Below are positions 1 to 12,483 of a DNA stretch of 64,000 nt, piece after piece. This DNA comes from Micromonospora chersina. Its GTDB lineage: Bacteria; Actinomycetota; Actinomycetes; Mycobacteriales; Micromonosporaceae. The notes under the pieces were generated by a model. It made no database searches, was not told the origin of the DNA, and saw only the letters and a program-made list of their open reading frames with translations. Positions within the stretch are counted from its first letter, which is position 1, and the number at the start of each line of letters is the position of its first letter. Where the stretch lies: NCBI RefSeq assembly GCF_900091475.1, contig NZ_FMIB01000002.1, positions 5,642,001 to 5,706,000 of the forward strand. Reading direction: 5' to 3'. The position numbers and the translations under genes are program-made.

Positions 1-3530
<3,530 letters not shown>

Positions 3531-3616
3531 GAAGCTGCTACGCGTCCACTGTGCAACTCTGAACGAGCGAACAACACCCAACAATGGTTGGTTGAGTTGT
3601 TTGACATGTTCATAGA

Positions 3617-3733
3617 GTTACGGCGGTCATGGCGGAGGGGAAACGCCCGGTCACATTCCGAACCCGGAAGCTAAGCCCTCCAGCGCCGATGGTACTGCAC
3701 TCGGGAGGGTGTGGGAGAGTAGGACACCGCCGG
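3617..3733 (+). rRNA. 5S ribosomal RNA
   Basis: About 117 nt with typical actinobacterial 5S features: terminal helix CGGCGG/CCGCCG, the loop GAACCCGGAAGCTAAG and the 3' GGGAGAGTAGGACACCGCC. It lies 86 nt after the 23S end, completing a 16S-23S-5S operon. Ends are accurate to a few bases. Confidence 0.95.
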
Positions 3734-3742
3734 ACAATCTTC

Positions 3743-3776
3743 CAGTCAGGGCCACCCTTCGGGGTGGCCCTGACTG
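3743..3776 (+). terminator. rRNA operon terminator
   Basis: Perfect 15-bp stem (CAGTCAGGGCCACCC with its complement) closed by a TTCG tetraloop, 10 nt after 5S. There is no long T run, as is common for high-GC actinobacterial terminators. It is the strongest hairpin near the end of the rRNA operon. Confidence 0.9.
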
Positions 3777-3792
3777 CGTTCACAAGTGAAAT

Positions 3793-3811
3793 GGCGCCCC
3801 GAAGGGGCGCC
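3793..3811 (-). terminator. hairpin after the minus-strand membrane gene
   Basis: Eight-bp perfect stem GGCGCCCC/GGGGCGCC with a 3-nt loop, 6 nt beyond the stop of the minus-strand gene at 3818-4495. It would end that transcript before it runs into the rRNA operon. Function is inferred from position. Confidence 0.6.
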
Positions 3812-3817
3812 GCCGGG

Positions 3818-4495
3818 TCACCGGTGCTGGATGCCCTCGCGGAGCTTGCGGAACAGCGCCGCGGCCTCGTCCACCGACCGGCCCGGGAACATCCCCATCG
3901 CGACGCTGCCGTGGTCGGCCCAGCCGCAGACCGCGAAGTCGCCGCCGTCGCCGCTCGTCGTACCGCACTTCATGACGCCGCCCAGGCGGCCGGCGTCCAC
4001 CTCGCGCAGGGCCGTCACCTTGCCGGTCTCGTCGGCCATCAGCCCGAAGAGGCTGTCCAGGTCCCGCTCCGGCTGCCACAGCAGGGTGGTGCCGCCGAAG
4101 AGCAGCACCGACCGCTTGGCGTCCGCCGGGTCGGTGTAGACCGTGCCGAAGCTCCGGTCCAGTTCGATGTCGGCGGCGAAACCGTCGCGCAGGTAGTCGG
4201 CGGTGCTGCGGGCCCGGTCGCTGTCGTCCCGCGTGAGCCCCGCCACCGTTGCCGGCGCGGTCAGCTCGGTGTCCTTCTCCGACAGCACCCGCCAGCCACC
4301 GAGGCCGAGCGCCCCGGCGCCGGCCAGCCCGACCACCAGCGCGGCCGTGAGCGCGATCTTCCGCCGCCGCGAGACGGGGCGTCGTTCGGGCTCCAGCGCG
4401 GGGTCGCGGCGGCTCAGCCGGATCGGCTCGTCGGTCAGGTCGACGGGCTCCGGGCCCTCGTCGACCGGACGCTCGGTGAGGTGCGCGTCGGACAT
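3818..4495 (-). CDS. single-pass membrane protein with conserved Cys-pair extracytoplasmic domain
   Basis: 225 aa of unknown function. Charged N-terminus of ~45 residues ending in arginines, one membrane segment (~47-68), then a ~155-residue domain probably outside the cell. That domain shares motifs with the C-terminus of the proline-rich protein at 21072-22832: an LFGGT segment, two cysteines (MKCGT and AVCGW) and a DHGS motif. The two proteins look like paralogues with different N-termini, and a disulfide between the cysteines is plausible. Start chosen at MSDAHL because TACGGT lies 7 nt before the ATG with no SD, a leaderless pattern; an upstream in-frame extension would overlap valS. Divergent from valS. 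No enzymatic motif recognised. Confidence 0.8.
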   Translation of the reverse strand: MSDAHLTERPVDEGPEPVDLTDEPIRLSRRDPALEPERRPVSRRRKIALTAALVVGLAGAGALGLGGWRVLSEKDTELTAPATVAGLTRDDSDRARSTADYLRDGFAADIELDRSFGTVYTDPADAKRSVLLFGGTTLLWQPERDLDSLFGLMADETGKVTALREVDAGRLGGVMKCGTTSGDGGDFAVCGWADHGSVAMGMFPGRSVDEAAALFRKLREGIQHR

Positions 4496-4502
4496 GTCCG
4501 CC

Positions 4503-4559
4503 ACCGTACGCGAACTAACAGGTGGCGCACGCGGGGTCTCCGAAAGCGCTCCGTAGACT
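4503..4559. promoter_or_regulatory. divergent leaderless promoters: membrane protein (-) and valS (+)
   Basis: Minus strand: TACGGT at 4508-4503, 7 nt before the ATG at 4495. Plus strand: TAGACT at 4554-4559, 6 nt before the GTG at 4566. Neither gene has a convincing SD. Spacing of this kind puts the transcription start at or within a base or two of the start codon. Confidence 0.6.
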
Positions 4560-4565
4560 TTCAGG

Positions 4566-7184
4566 GTGACCGAGAGACTGGATGCCCGACGCCCCGACGC
4601 CCCGACCCTTGCCGGCCAGTACCAGCCCGGCGAGGTAGAGCAGCGACGGTACGAGCAGTGGGTAGCCGCCGGCCACTTCCGGGCGTCGGCGGACAGCGAC
4701 AAGCCGCCCTTCACCATCGTCATCCCGCCGCCGAACGTCACCGGCTCGCTGCACATGGGCCACGCGTTCGAGCACACCCTCATGGACGCGCTGAACCGGC
4801 GTAAGCGGATGCAGGGCTACGAGGCGCTGTGGCTGCCCGGCATGGACCACGCCGGCATCGCCACCCAGAACCTGGTCGAGCGGCAGCTCGCCGGCGAGGG
4901 GCTGTCCCGGCACGACCTGGGCCGGGAGAAGTTCGTCGAGCGGGTCTGGCAGTGGAAGGCCGAGTCCGGCGGCGCCATCCTGGGCCAGATGCGCCGGCTC
5001 GGCGACGCCGTCGACTGGGACCGCGAGCGCTTCACCATGGACGAGGGCCTGTCCCGGGCCGTCCAGACGATGTTCAAGAAGCTCTTCGACGACGGGCTCA
5101 TCTACCGGGCGAACCGGATCATCAACTGGTGCCCGCGCTGCCTCACCGCGCTCTCCGACATCGAGGTCGAGCACACCGACGACGAGGGTGAGCTGATCTC
5201 GATCCGCTACAGCGACGAGGTAGTGGTGGCCACCACCCGGGCCGAGACCATGCTCGGCGACACCGCGGTCGCGGTGCACCCGGACGACGAGCGCTACCGG
5301 CACCTCATCGGCACCGAGGTCGCCCTGCCGCTGACCGACCGGCGCATCCCGATCGTCGCCGACGAGCACGTCGACCCGAGCTTCGGCACCGGCATGGTCA
5401 AGGTGACGCCGGCGCACGACCCGAACGACTTCGAGATCGGCCAGCGGCACGACCTGCCGCAGCTCACGATCATGGACGAGCGCGGCATCATCACGGCGCC
5501 GGGCCCGTTCCAGGGCCTGGACCGGTACGAGGCCCGCCCGGCGATCGTGGCGGCGCTGCGCGAGCAGGGCCTGATCGTGGCCGAGAAGCGGCCGTACGTG
5601 CACGCGGTGGGGCACTGCTCCCGCTGCAAGACCACCGTCGAGCCGCGGCTGTCGCTCCAGTGGTTCGTCAACACCGCCCCGCTGGCCAAGGCCGCCGGTG
5701 ACGCGGTGCGCGACGGCCGGGTGAAGATCGAGCCGGCCGAGCTGGCCAAGCGCTACTTCGCCTGGGTCGACAACATGCACGACTGGTGCATCTCCCGGCA
5801 GCTCTGGTGGGGTCACCGCATCCCGGTCTGGTACGGCCCGGACGGCGAGATCGTCTGCGTCGGCCCGGACGAGGAGCCGCCGACCGGCGACGGCTGGCGG
5901 CAGGACGAGGACGTCCTGGACACCTGGTTCTCCAGCGGCCTCTGGCCGTTCTCCACGCTCGGCTGGCCGGAGCGCACCCCGGACCTCGCGAAGTTCTACC
6001 CGACCAGCGTGCTGGTCACCGGCTACGACATCCTCTTCTTCTGGGTCGCCCGGATGATGATGTTCGGCCTCTACGCCATGGACGGCGTGCAGCCGTTCGA
6101 CGTGGTCGCCCTGCACGGCATGGTCCGCGACGAGCACGGCAAGAAGATGTCGAAGTCGTTCGGCAACGTGGTCGACCCGCTGGACTGGATCGACCGGTTC
6201 GGCGCCGACGCCACCCGGTTCACCCTCGCCCGGGGCGCCAACCCCGGTCAGGACGTGCCGGTCAGCGAGGAGTGGTGCCAGGGCTCGCGGAACTTCTGCA
6301 ACAAGCTCTGGAACGCCACCCGGTTCGCGCTGCTCAACGGCGCCCACACCGACGGGCCGCTGCCGGCCGCCGCCGAGCTGTCGACCGTCGACAGGTGGAT
6401 CCTCTCCCGGCTGGCGCACGTCACGGCCGAGGTGGACGAGCAGTTCGAGGCGTACGAGTTCGCCAAGGTCTGTGACCTGCTCTACCACTTCGCCTGGGAC
6501 GACGTCTGCGACTGGTACGTGGAGCTGAGCAAGCCGGTGCTCGCCGAGGGCGGGCCGGCCGCCGACGCCACCCGCCGGGTGCTCGGGCACGTGCTGGACC
6601 AGCTGCTGCGGCTGCTGCACCCGGTGATCCCGTTCGTCACCGAGGAGCTGTGGACCGCGCTGACCGGCGGCGAGACGGTGATGACCGCCGCCTGGCCGGC
6701 GGCCGACCGTACCCTCGTGGACGACGCCGCGGAGGTCGAGGTCGGCACCCTCCAGCGGGTGGTGACCGAGATCCGGCGCTTCCGGTCCGACCAGGGCCTG
6801 CGCCCGACGCAGCGGGTGGCGGCCCGGCTCGACGGCCTGGCCGGCGCGGGCATCGCGGCGCACGAGCCGCTGGTCCGCTCGCTGGTCCGGCTCGACGCCC
6901 CCGGCGACGACTTCCAGGCCAGCGCCACCCTCGCCATGCCGGGCGAGGTCAGCGTCGCCCTGGACACCCGGGGTTCGATCGACGTGGCCGCCGAGCGGGC
7001 CCGACTGACCAAGGACCGGGCGGCCGCCGAGAAGGAGGCCGCGCAGGCGCGGGCGAAGCTGGACAACCCGGCGTTCGTCGGCAAGGCCCCGGAGCCGGTG
7101 GTCGCCAAGATCCGCGAGCGGCTGGCGGTGGCCGAGGCGGATCTTGTTCGGATCAACGCCGCCCTGGAGGCGCTGCCGTCGTGA
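4566..7184 (+). CDS. valS: valine--tRNA ligase
   Basis: 872-aa class Ia aminoacyl-tRNA synthetase that charges tRNA-Val. Visible: HIGH-type motif HMGH at 63-66 in [13 protein letters not shown], the editing (CP1) region around 200-350, KMSKS at 527-531, an anticodon-binding domain, and a C-terminal charged coiled-coil arm (about 795-870) typical of ValRS. Full length for the bacterial family. Starts at GTG with a leaderless-type -10 (TAGACT) 6 nt upstream. Its TGA overlaps the folC GTG (GTGA), so the two are probably translationally coupled. No T-box precedes it, unlike ileS in this window. Confidence 0.97.
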   Translation: MTERLDARRPDAPTLAGQYQPGEVEQRRYEQWVAAGHFRASADSDKPPFTIVIPPPNVTGSLHMGHAFEHTLMDALNRRKRMQGYEALWLPGMDHAGIATQNLVERQLAGEGLSRHDLGREKFVERVWQWKAESGGAILGQMRRLGDAVDWDRERFTMDEGLSRAVQTMFKKLFDDGLIYRANRIINWCPRCLTALSDIEVEHTDDEGELISIRYSDEVVVATTRAETMLGDTAVAVHPDDERYRHLIGTEVALPLTDRRIPIVADEHVDPSFGTGMVKVTPAHDPNDFEIGQRHDLPQLTIMDERGIITAPGPFQGLDRYEARPAIVAALREQGLIVAEKRPYVHAVGHCSRCKTTVEPRLSLQWFVNTAPLAKAAGDAVRDGRVKIEPAELAKRYFAWVDNMHDWCISRQLWWGHRIPVWYGPDGEIVCVGPDEEPPTGDGWRQDEDVLDTWFSSGLWPFSTLGWPERTPDLAKFYPTSVLVTGYDILFFWVARMMMFGLYAMDGVQPFDVVALHGMVRDEHGKKMSKSFGNVVDPLDWIDRFGADATRFTLARGANPGQDVPVSEEWCQGSRNFCNKLWNATRFALLNGAHTDGPLPAAAELSTVDRWILSRLAHVTAEVDEQFEAYEFAKVCDLLYHFAWDDVCDWYVELSKPVLAEGGPAADATRRVLGHVLDQLLRLLHPVIPFVTEELWTALTGGETVMTAAWPAADRTLVDDAAEVEVGTLQRVVTEIRRFRSDQGLRPTQRVAARLDGLAGAGIAAHEPLVRSLVRLDAPGDDFQASATLAMPGEVSVALDTRGSIDVAAERARLTKDRAAAEKEAAQARAKLDNPAFVGKAPEPVVAKIRERLAVAEADLVRINAALEALPS

Positions 7185-8515
7185 CCGACCGCACCGAATT
7201 CGCCGAGGTGGAGGCCGCGCTCAACGCGCGCGGCTTCACCCGCATGCGCTTCGAGCTGGAGAAGATCGAGAGCCTGCTCGACCTGCTCGGCAGCCCGCAG
7301 CGGGCGTACCCGTCGATCCACCTGACCGGGACCAACGGCAAGACCTCGACGGCCCGGATGATCGACTCGCTGCTGCGGGCGTTCGGGCTGCACACCGGCC
7401 GCTACACCAGCCCGCACCTGGAGACCGTCCGGGAGCGGATCAGCCTGGACGGCGAGCCGGTGAGCGAGGACCGCTTCGTGGCGACCTACCGCGAGGTGGC
7501 GCCCCTCGCCGAGCTGGTCGACCAGCGCTCCGAGGAGCCGCTCACCTACTTCGACCTGACCACCGCGCTGGCCTTCGCCACCTTCGCCGACGCCCCCGTG
7601 GACGTCGCCGTGGTGGAGGTGGGGCTCGGCGGCGCCGAGGACGCCACAAACGTCATCCAGGCCGGGGTCGCCGTGATCACCCCGATCGGGCTGGACCACA
7701 CCGAGTGGCTCGGCGACACCATCGAGGACATCGCCCTGCACAAGGCGGGCATCATCCACTCCGGCGCCACGGTGATCGCCGCGGCCCAGGAGGAGGAGGC
7801 CGCCCGGCCGATCCTGGAGCGCTGCGCCGAGGTGAACGCCACCGTCGCGCGGGAGGGCGCCGAGTTCGGCGTGCTGCGCCGCGCGGTGGCCGTCGGCGGC
7901 CAGGTGCTCACCATCCAGGGCCTGGGCGGGGTGTACGAGGAGATCTTCATCCCGCTGCACGGCGCCCACCAGGCACAGAACGCCGCCGTGGCGCTGGCCG
8001 CGGTGGAGGCGTTCCTCGGCGCGGGCGCGCGACGGCAGCTCGACATCGAGGCGGTCCGGGAGGGCTTCGCGGCGACCAGCTCGCCGGGGCGGCTGGAGAA
8101 GGTGCGCACCGCCCCCACGATCCTGCTCGACGGCGCGCACAACCCGCACGGGATGGCCGCCACCGTCACGGCGCTCCAGGAGGAGTTCGCGTTCAGCAAG
8201 CTGGTCGGCGTGCTGGCCGTGCTCGGCGACAAGGACGCGGCCAGCCTGCTGGAGCTGCTGGAGCCGGTGCTCGACTCGATCGTGGTCACCGCGAACAGCT
8301 CGCCCCGGGCGATGCCCGTCGACGAGCTGGCCGCGCTGGCCCGGGAGACCTTCGGGCCGGACCGGGTGCAGGTGGCCGAGGAGATGCCGGACGCCATCGA
8401 GGCGGCCGTCGCCGAGGCCGAGTCCGACGTGCCGGGCGAGCTGGCCGGGGTGGGCGTGCTGATTACCGGATCGGTGGTGACCGTGGCCGACGCCCGCCGG
8501 CTGCTCAAGCGATGA
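7181..8515 (+). CDS. folC: bifunctional folylpolyglutamate synthase / dihydrofolate synthase
   Basis: 444 aa, Mur-ligase fold. Adds glutamate to dihydropteroate and to folates, using ATP, in the cytoplasm. The ATP loop GTNGKT is at 50-55, followed by the substrate motif [12 protein letters not shown] and the central ligase motifs GLDHTEWLG and HKAGII; the C-terminal ligase domain has [12 protein letters not shown] start overlaps the valS stop. Its own stop overlaps the next ATG (ATGA), giving a coupled valS-folC-DUF4233 operon, an arrangement familiar from actinobacteria. Confidence 0.95.
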   Translation: MTDRTEFAEVEAALNARGFTRMRFELEKIESLLDLLGSPQRAYPSIHLTGTNGKTSTARMIDSLLRAFGLHTGRYTSPHLETVRERISLDGEPVSEDRFVATYREVAPLAELVDQRSEEPLTYFDLTTALAFATFADAPVDVAVVEVGLGGAEDATNVIQAGVAVITPIGLDHTEWLGDTIEDIALHKAGIIHSGATVIAAAQEEEAARPILERCAEVNATVAREGAEFGVLRRAVAVGGQVLTIQGLGGVYEEIFIPLHGAHQAQNAAVALAAVEAFLGAGARRQLDIEAVREGFAATSSPGRLEKVRTAPTILLDGAHNPHGMAATVTALQEEFAFSKLVGVLAVLGDKDAASLLELLEPVLDSIVVTANSSPRAMPVDELAALARETFGPDRVQVAEEMPDAIEAAVAEAESDVPGELAGVGVLITGSVVTVADARRLLKR

Positions 8516-8955
8516 CCGGCCCGGTGGAGGAGCGCCCCGGCACGGGCGCCCCGTCCGAAGGCGCCCCGGCTCAGGGCGCTCAGACCGGAGGCGCTCCGGC
8601 CGAGGGCGGCGGGCAGCGGCGGTCCGGGCTGCGCAACCCCGACAAGGCGGTCCGCGGCCTCGGCGCCGGCACGCTCGCCCTGGAGGCGCTCGTGCTGCTG
8701 CTGGCCATCCAGCCGATCCGGGTGGTCGGCGGCGACCTGAGCGGCGCCGCCCTCGGTGCGATCGTCGCGCTGGCGGTCGCCTGTGTGGCGCTCGCCGGGC
8801 AGATGAAGCGGGCCTGGGCCTGGCACGCCGGCACGGTGCTCCAGGGCCTGCTGCTGCTCTCCGGGCTGCTGCACTGGTCGCTGTTCGCGCTCGGCGTCAT
8901 GTTCGCGCTGGTGTGGGCGTACGCGCTGCACGTGCGGCGGGTCATCCTCGGCTGA
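8512..8955 (+). CDS. DUF4233 membrane protein
   Basis: 147 aa. Low-complexity Gly/Ala/Pro N-terminus (~40 residues with repeated EGAP/GGAP), then three to four hydrophobic segments between ~50 and ~140, ending in basic residues. Matches the DUF4233 family, small membrane proteins that follow folC in actinobacteria; function unknown. ATG overlaps the folC stop (ATGA). Convergent with the next gene, 34 bp away, with no clear terminator between them. Confidence 0.85.
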   Translation: MTGPVEERPGTGAPSEGAPAQGAQTGGAPAEGGGQRRSGLRNPDKAVRGLGAGTLALEALVLLLAIQPIRVVGGDLSGAALGAIVALAVACVALAGQMKRAWAWHAGTVLQGLLLLSGLLHWSLFALGVMFALVWAYALHVRRVILG

Positions 8956-8989
8956 GCGGGGCCCCGGTCGCCGTGCTGCGGGGCGGGGC

Positions 8990-10234
8990 TCAGGCGTCGG
9001 CGAGGGTGCGCCACTGGGTGAGCGCCACGCCGTGCCCGTCCGGGTCGCGGAAGGCGGCCGCCCACACCTCCAGCTTCGTGCCCCGGTTGACCACCCGCGG
9101 GGCGTACGTGAACCGGACGCCCGAGCCGCGCAGCCGCTCGTACGCCGCCTGGATGTCGTCGACCTCCAGGTTGACGTGGACCAGCCGGCGGCTGATCGGG
9201 GCGGCCCCGGTCACCCGGCGCAGCACCAGGCGGGTCGGCCCGGAGGCGAGCACGGCGTTGCCCTCGCCCCGGTCCAGCTCGTCGAAGCCGAGGTCCCGGT
9301 AGAAGTCCAGGGATCGGTCGAGGTCGGTGACGAGCAGGGTGATGCCGACCCCGCTGATCGGGCTCGCCACCTCGGCCGGCGCGTCGCCGGCCGGGCCGAA
9401 GATGGCCTCGTCCAGCTCCTCCGCGGTGGGCGGCGCGTCGCCGGCCGGCTCGTCCAGCGGGACGTCGATGGGGTCCATCGGCACGGTGTCGAACCCCTCC
9501 TCGGCGGGCGGGCGGGGCGCCGGGGCCCGGCGGGGGAGCGGGCCGCCCACGGTCGGCTCGACCAACTGCCCCTCCAGCACGACCCCGCCGCCGGGGCGCT
9601 GGTGCAGCACCACGGGCTCCCGCTCCTCCGGCAGCACGGTGAGGTCGTCGAGGAGGGGATCGGGCGCGGGCGGGTAGTCGTCGCGGAAGTCGTCCTCCGG
9701 GGCCCGGTCGGCCCACGGCGGGGCCTCCTGCCCGATGAGCACCTCGTCGATCGGGTCCGGGTCGGCGTACTCGGGTGGCAGGTCGGCCACCGCGGCGGCG
9801 GTCTCGGCGTGGGTGGGCACCTCGTCCCACAGCACGCGGACGTGCCGCTGGTCGTCAAGGGCGACCCGGACGGGCAGCGCCTGGCCGAGCGACGGCCACT
9901 TGGCGACCGGGACCCGCGGCTCGATGATCTTCTTGGACCGGGGCGGCAGGCCGGGCGCGTCGATCACCAGTTGCAGTTCACAGCGGCCGAAGGCGTACTG
10001 GGTGGGCGGCTCGGAGGCGCTGTGCACGTGACCCAGCCCGACCACCCAGGTGCGGCCGCCGCCACGGACCGTGGCCAGGGCGATGGCCAGCACCAGCAGG
10101 GCGAAACCGAGCGCCACGATGGCCCAGCTCGTCATGCCCAGCCCGAACAGGATCACGAACGTGGCCAGGGTGCCCAGCACGGCGCCGATCAGCTTGCGCA
10201 CGGGCGCGATCGGTCGGTTCCCGCCATTCGCCAC
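8990..10234 (-). CDS. membrane protein fused to a C-terminal VOC (glyoxalase-like) domain
   Basis: 414 aa. Two membrane segments at ~13-32 and ~34-56, then a ~230-residue cytoplasmic region with an acidic Pro-rich linker (about 165-285), then a VOC domain of ~120 residues starting GVGITLLVTDLDRSLDFY and ending with FRDPDGHGVALTQW. VOC domains bind metal and handle small molecules in dioxygenases, glyoxalases or resistance proteins; the substrate here cannot be inferred. Starts at the ATG of MANGGN, with GGAGG about 13 nt upstream (long spacing). Divergent from ndk. The membrane-anchor/linker/VOC layout is unusual. Confidence 0.85.
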   Translation of the reverse strand: MANGGNRPIAPVRKLIGAVLGTLATFVILFGLGMTSWAIVALGFALLVLAIALATVRGGGRTWVVGLGHVHSASEPPTQYAFGRCELQLVIDAPGLPPRSKKIIEPRVPVAKWPSLGQALPVRVALDDQRHVRVLWDEVPTHAETAAAVADLPPEYADPDPIDEVLIGQEAPPWADRAPEDDFRDDYPPAPDPLLDDLTVLPEEREPVVLHQRPGGGVVLEGQLVEPTVGGPLPRRAPAPRPPAEEGFDTVPMDPIDVPLDEPAGDAPPTAEELDEAIFGPAGDAPAEVASPISGVGITLLVTDLDRSLDFYRDLGFDELDRGEGNAVLASGPTRLVLRRVTGAAPISRRLVHVNLEVDDIQAAYERLRGSGVRFTYAPRVVNRGTKLEVWAAAFRDPDGHGVALTQWRTLADA

Positions 10235-10326
10235 AGTGGACCTCCCAGGGGTTCCAGGGCCAGGCTAGGCCGCCGCGACGACCCAGGGAAGGAGCAGCCG
10301 CCGCGCCGGCGCCGGGACCGGGTCGC

Positions 10327-10370
10327 TACGCTGACCGTACCCAGCCCGACCCGGTTCCGCGCACAGGAGG
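10327..10370 (+). promoter_or_regulatory. ndk promoter -10 and ribosome binding site
   Basis: TACGCT at 10327-10332 is a plausible -10 element; the same hexamer precedes the ileS leader (15292) and rplU (32802). AGGAGG at 10365-10370 sits 8 nt before the ndk GTG and fixes that start. No clear -35 was seen. Confidence 0.5.
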
Positions 10371-10378
10371 AAACCAGC

Positions 10379-10804
10379 GTGTCCAGCAGCAGCCCGGACG
10401 AGCGCACGCTCGTACTGATCAAGCCCGACGCGGTCCGCCGCGGTCTGGTGGGGGAGATCCTCGCCCGTTTCGAGCGCAAGGGCCTGCGGATCGACGCGCT
10501 GGTGACCCGCACCATGGACGGCGACTTCGCCGACCAGCACTACGCCGAGCACGTGGACAAGCCGTTCTACCCGCCGCTGAAGGCGTTCATGACCGGCGGT
10601 CCGCTGGTGGCCCTGGTGCTCTCCGGCGACCAGGTGATCGAGGTGGTGCGCGGCATGATCGGCAGCACCGACGGCCGCAAGGCCGCCGCCGGCACGATCC
10701 GCGGTGACTTCTCGCTCTCGAACCGGGAGAACCTGGTCCACGCCTCCGACTCGGTCGACAGCGCCAAGCGCGAGATCGGCCTCTGGTTCCCCGAGCTCGG
10801 CTGA
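10379..10804 (+). CDS. ndk: nucleoside-diphosphate kinase
   Basis: 141 aa. Moves the gamma-phosphate from ATP to NDPs through a phosphohistidine. Full-length family member: N-terminal TLVLIKPDAVRRG, and the active-site histidine H121 in NLVHASDS. GTG start chosen from AGGAGG 8 nt upstream; the preceding open frame is not coding. Monocistronic, convergent with the sigma factor, with a shared hairpin between them. Confidence 0.97.
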   Translation: MSSSSPDERTLVLIKPDAVRRGLVGEILARFERKGLRIDALVTRTMDGDFADQHYAEHVDKPFYPPLKAFMTGGPLVALVLSGDQVIEVVRGMIGSTDGRKAAAGTIRGDFSLSNRENLVHASDSVDSAKREIGLWFPELG

Positions 10805-10817
10805 CCCGGCTTCACCA

Positions 10818-10850
10818 CGGCCCCGGTCCCGCGCCCGCGGGCCGGGGCCG
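10818..10850. terminator. bidirectional hairpin between ndk and the sigma factor
   Basis: Nine-bp stem CGGCCCCGG/CCGGGGCCG around a 15-nt loop, in the 56-bp gap between convergent genes. Could end transcripts from both sides. No T run. Confidence 0.55.
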
Positions 10851-10860
10851 CGGCACGTGC

Positions 10861-11748
10861 TCAGCCGGGCAGGAGGTCGAGCTTGTCCGGGTTGCCGATC
10901 AGGTAGAAGCCGGTGATCCGGCCGTCGGCGGCCGCCACGGAGAGCGTGTAGCGGGCTCCGGACGGCAGGTGCAGCAGCAGCGCCGGCGCGCCGTTGAGCT
11001 CGATCCGGTCGCCCCGGACGCCGGGGTGCCGTCGGTGGTACAGGCCGGTGAAGAAGCGGGCGATCCGCTCCGCGCCGAGCACCGGTTTGCGGGCGGCCGA
11101 GACCCGGCCGCCGCCGTCGTTCCAGGCGGTGGCGTCGTCGGCCACGAGGCCGGTCAGCCGGGCCAGGTCGCCGTCGCGCGCCGCGGCCAGGAAGGCGTCC
11201 AGCAGGCGCCGCTGCTCCGCCGCGCCGGCGGTGAACCGCCGCCGGCCCTCGGCGATCCGGGCGACCGCGCGGTGGTGCAGCTGCCGGCAGTCCGCCGCGG
11301 ACCGGTCCAGCAGGTCGCCGATCTCGGCGTACGGCAGGGCGAAGGCGGTGTGCAGCACGTAGACCGCGCGCTCGGGCGGGGTGAGCCGTTCCAGCAGGTG
11401 CAGCAGCGCGGTGGAAAGCGTGTCCCGCTGCTCGACGGTCTCCAGCGGGCCGAACGGCGACGGATCGGTCGGCACCGGCTCCGGTAGCCACGGCCCCACG
11501 TAGGTCTCCCGGGCCGACTGCCGGGCGCGGAGCCGGTCCAGGGCGAGCCGGGTGACCACCCGGGACAGGTAGCGGCGCGGTTCGGCCACGCTGTCCCGGT
11601 CGACGTCCAGCCAGCGCAGGTACGCCTCCTGGAGCACGTCCTCGGCGTCGTGCAGGCTGCCGAGCAGCCGGTACGCCAGCCCGAGCAGCATCGGCCGGTG
11701 CGCGAGGAGCGCACCGGCCGCCTGCGCCGCCGCCGAGGGTGAGGTCAC
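10861..11748 (-). CDS. ECF sigma factor, ECF41 type with SnoaL-like C-terminal domain
   Basis: 295 aa. Sigma-2 region in ~15-85 (LAYRLLGSLHDAEDVLQEAY), sigma-4 in ~110-170 (LTPPERAVYVLHTAFALPYAEI), then a ~120-residue SnoaL-like extension ending in NPDKL at 286-290. In ECF41 sigma factors this extension replaces an anti-sigma factor and both activates and inhibits the sigma core, and NPDKL is its hallmark. The GTG start overlaps the stop of the upstream carboxymuconolactone-decarboxylase-like gene (GTGA), the conserved ECF41 partner arrangement. Likely autoregulated from the promoter at 12220-12262. Confidence 0.92.
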   Translation of the reverse strand: MTSPSAAAQAAGALLAHRPMLLGLAYRLLGSLHDAEDVLQEAYLRWLDVDRDSVAEPRRYLSRVVTRLALDRLRARQSARETYVGPWLPEPVPTDPSPFGPLETVEQRDTLSTALLHLLERLTPPERAVYVLHTAFALPYAEIGDLLDRSAADCRQLHHRAVARIAEGRRRFTAGAAEQRRLLDAFLAAARDGDLARLTGLVADDATAWNDGGGRVSAARKPVLGAERIARFFTGLYHRRHPGVRGDRIELNGAPALLLHLPSGARYTLSVAAADGRITGFYLIGNPDKLDLLPG

Positions 11749-12185
11749 ACCTCGACCGGCGGCTCGGTGCGGGTGCTCACCGAGATCCTGTTCCACACGT
11801 TGATTGTGGCGATCGCGACCACCAGATCGGCCAGTTCCTTCTCCGACCAGACCTTCGCGGCGGCGTCCCACACGTCGTCCGGCACGCCGTGCTCGCCGAG
11901 CCGGGTCACCGAGTCGGTCAGCGCCAGCGCGGTCCGCTCCCGCTCGGTGAAGAAGGGCGCCTCGCGCCACGCCGCGACGGCGAACAGCCGCCGGCTGGAC
12001 TCCCCGGCCGCCAGCGCGTCCCGGCTGTGCATGTCCACGCAGAACGAGCAGCCGTTCAGCATCGACGCCCGCAGCTTGACCAGCTCCAGCACGGTGTGGT
12101 CGACGTTCTTCTGCACGTACTTCTCCAGGCCGAGCACCGCCTGGTACGCCTGCGGCACCACCGCCGGCATGTCGATTCGGCTCAT
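11745..12185 (-). CDS. carboxymuconolactone decarboxylase / AhpD-like protein, ECF41 partner
   Basis: 146 aa, all-helical CMD/AhpD fold. CxxC-H redox motif C46-S-F-C49 with H53 (NGCSFCVDMH), as in AhpD-type alkylhydroperoxidases. Probably a thiol peroxidase or redox protein; the true substrate of ECF41-linked CMD proteins is unknown. Start set at MSRIDM because GGGAGG lies 6 nt upstream; another ATG five codons earlier lacks an SD. First gene of a two-gene operon with the ECF41 sigma factor, coupled by a 4-bp overlap. Confidence 0.9.
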   Translation of the reverse strand: MSRIDMPAVVPQAYQAVLGLEKYVQKNVDHTVLELVKLRASMLNGCSFCVDMHSRDALAAGESSRRLFAVAAWREAPFFTERERTALALTDSVTRLGEHGVPDDVWDAAAKVWSEKELADLVVAIATINVWNRISVSTRTEPPVEV

Positions 12186-12219
12186 GGCCGCCTCCCTCAT
12201 CTCGTCGGTACGCCCATAC

Positions 12220-12262
12220 GACGGATCGGGGTCGCGGCGGTGTGACGGTGCGGGATGTGACG
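12220..12262 (-). promoter_or_regulatory. candidate ECF41-type promoter, with duplicated -35-like box
   Basis: Read on the minus strand: CGTCACA (12247-12241), 17 nt, then CGTC (12223-12220), 34 nt before the CMD start. This is close to the TGTCACA/CGTC signature known for ECF41 promoters. A second CGTCACA lies 15 bp further up (12262-12256). The rest of the gap to 12483 shows nothing else I can support. Confidence 0.55.
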
Positions 12263-12483
12263 GTGGTCATGGGGGAGCTGCCCGGGCGCCGCCCTGGGGG
12301 AATCGGACCGGACAGCTCCCCGTGTCGACCCCCGGTCGACGCCGCGGACCGCTCCCCGCCCCGCGGCGTCGGCCGACTGACCCGGGCGGACGCGAGGCGA
12401 CCATCCGGCGGGACCGGTGCTGCGCGGGTCACGCTAGGCGCGGGGCGGCCGTCTGCGCCATGGATTCGGGCGTGGCCGAATCC

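Noticed and set aside
3629..4804. Plus-strand open frame running from 5S across the minus-strand membrane gene
   Set aside because: Starts inside 5S rRNA and is antisense to a better-supported gene.
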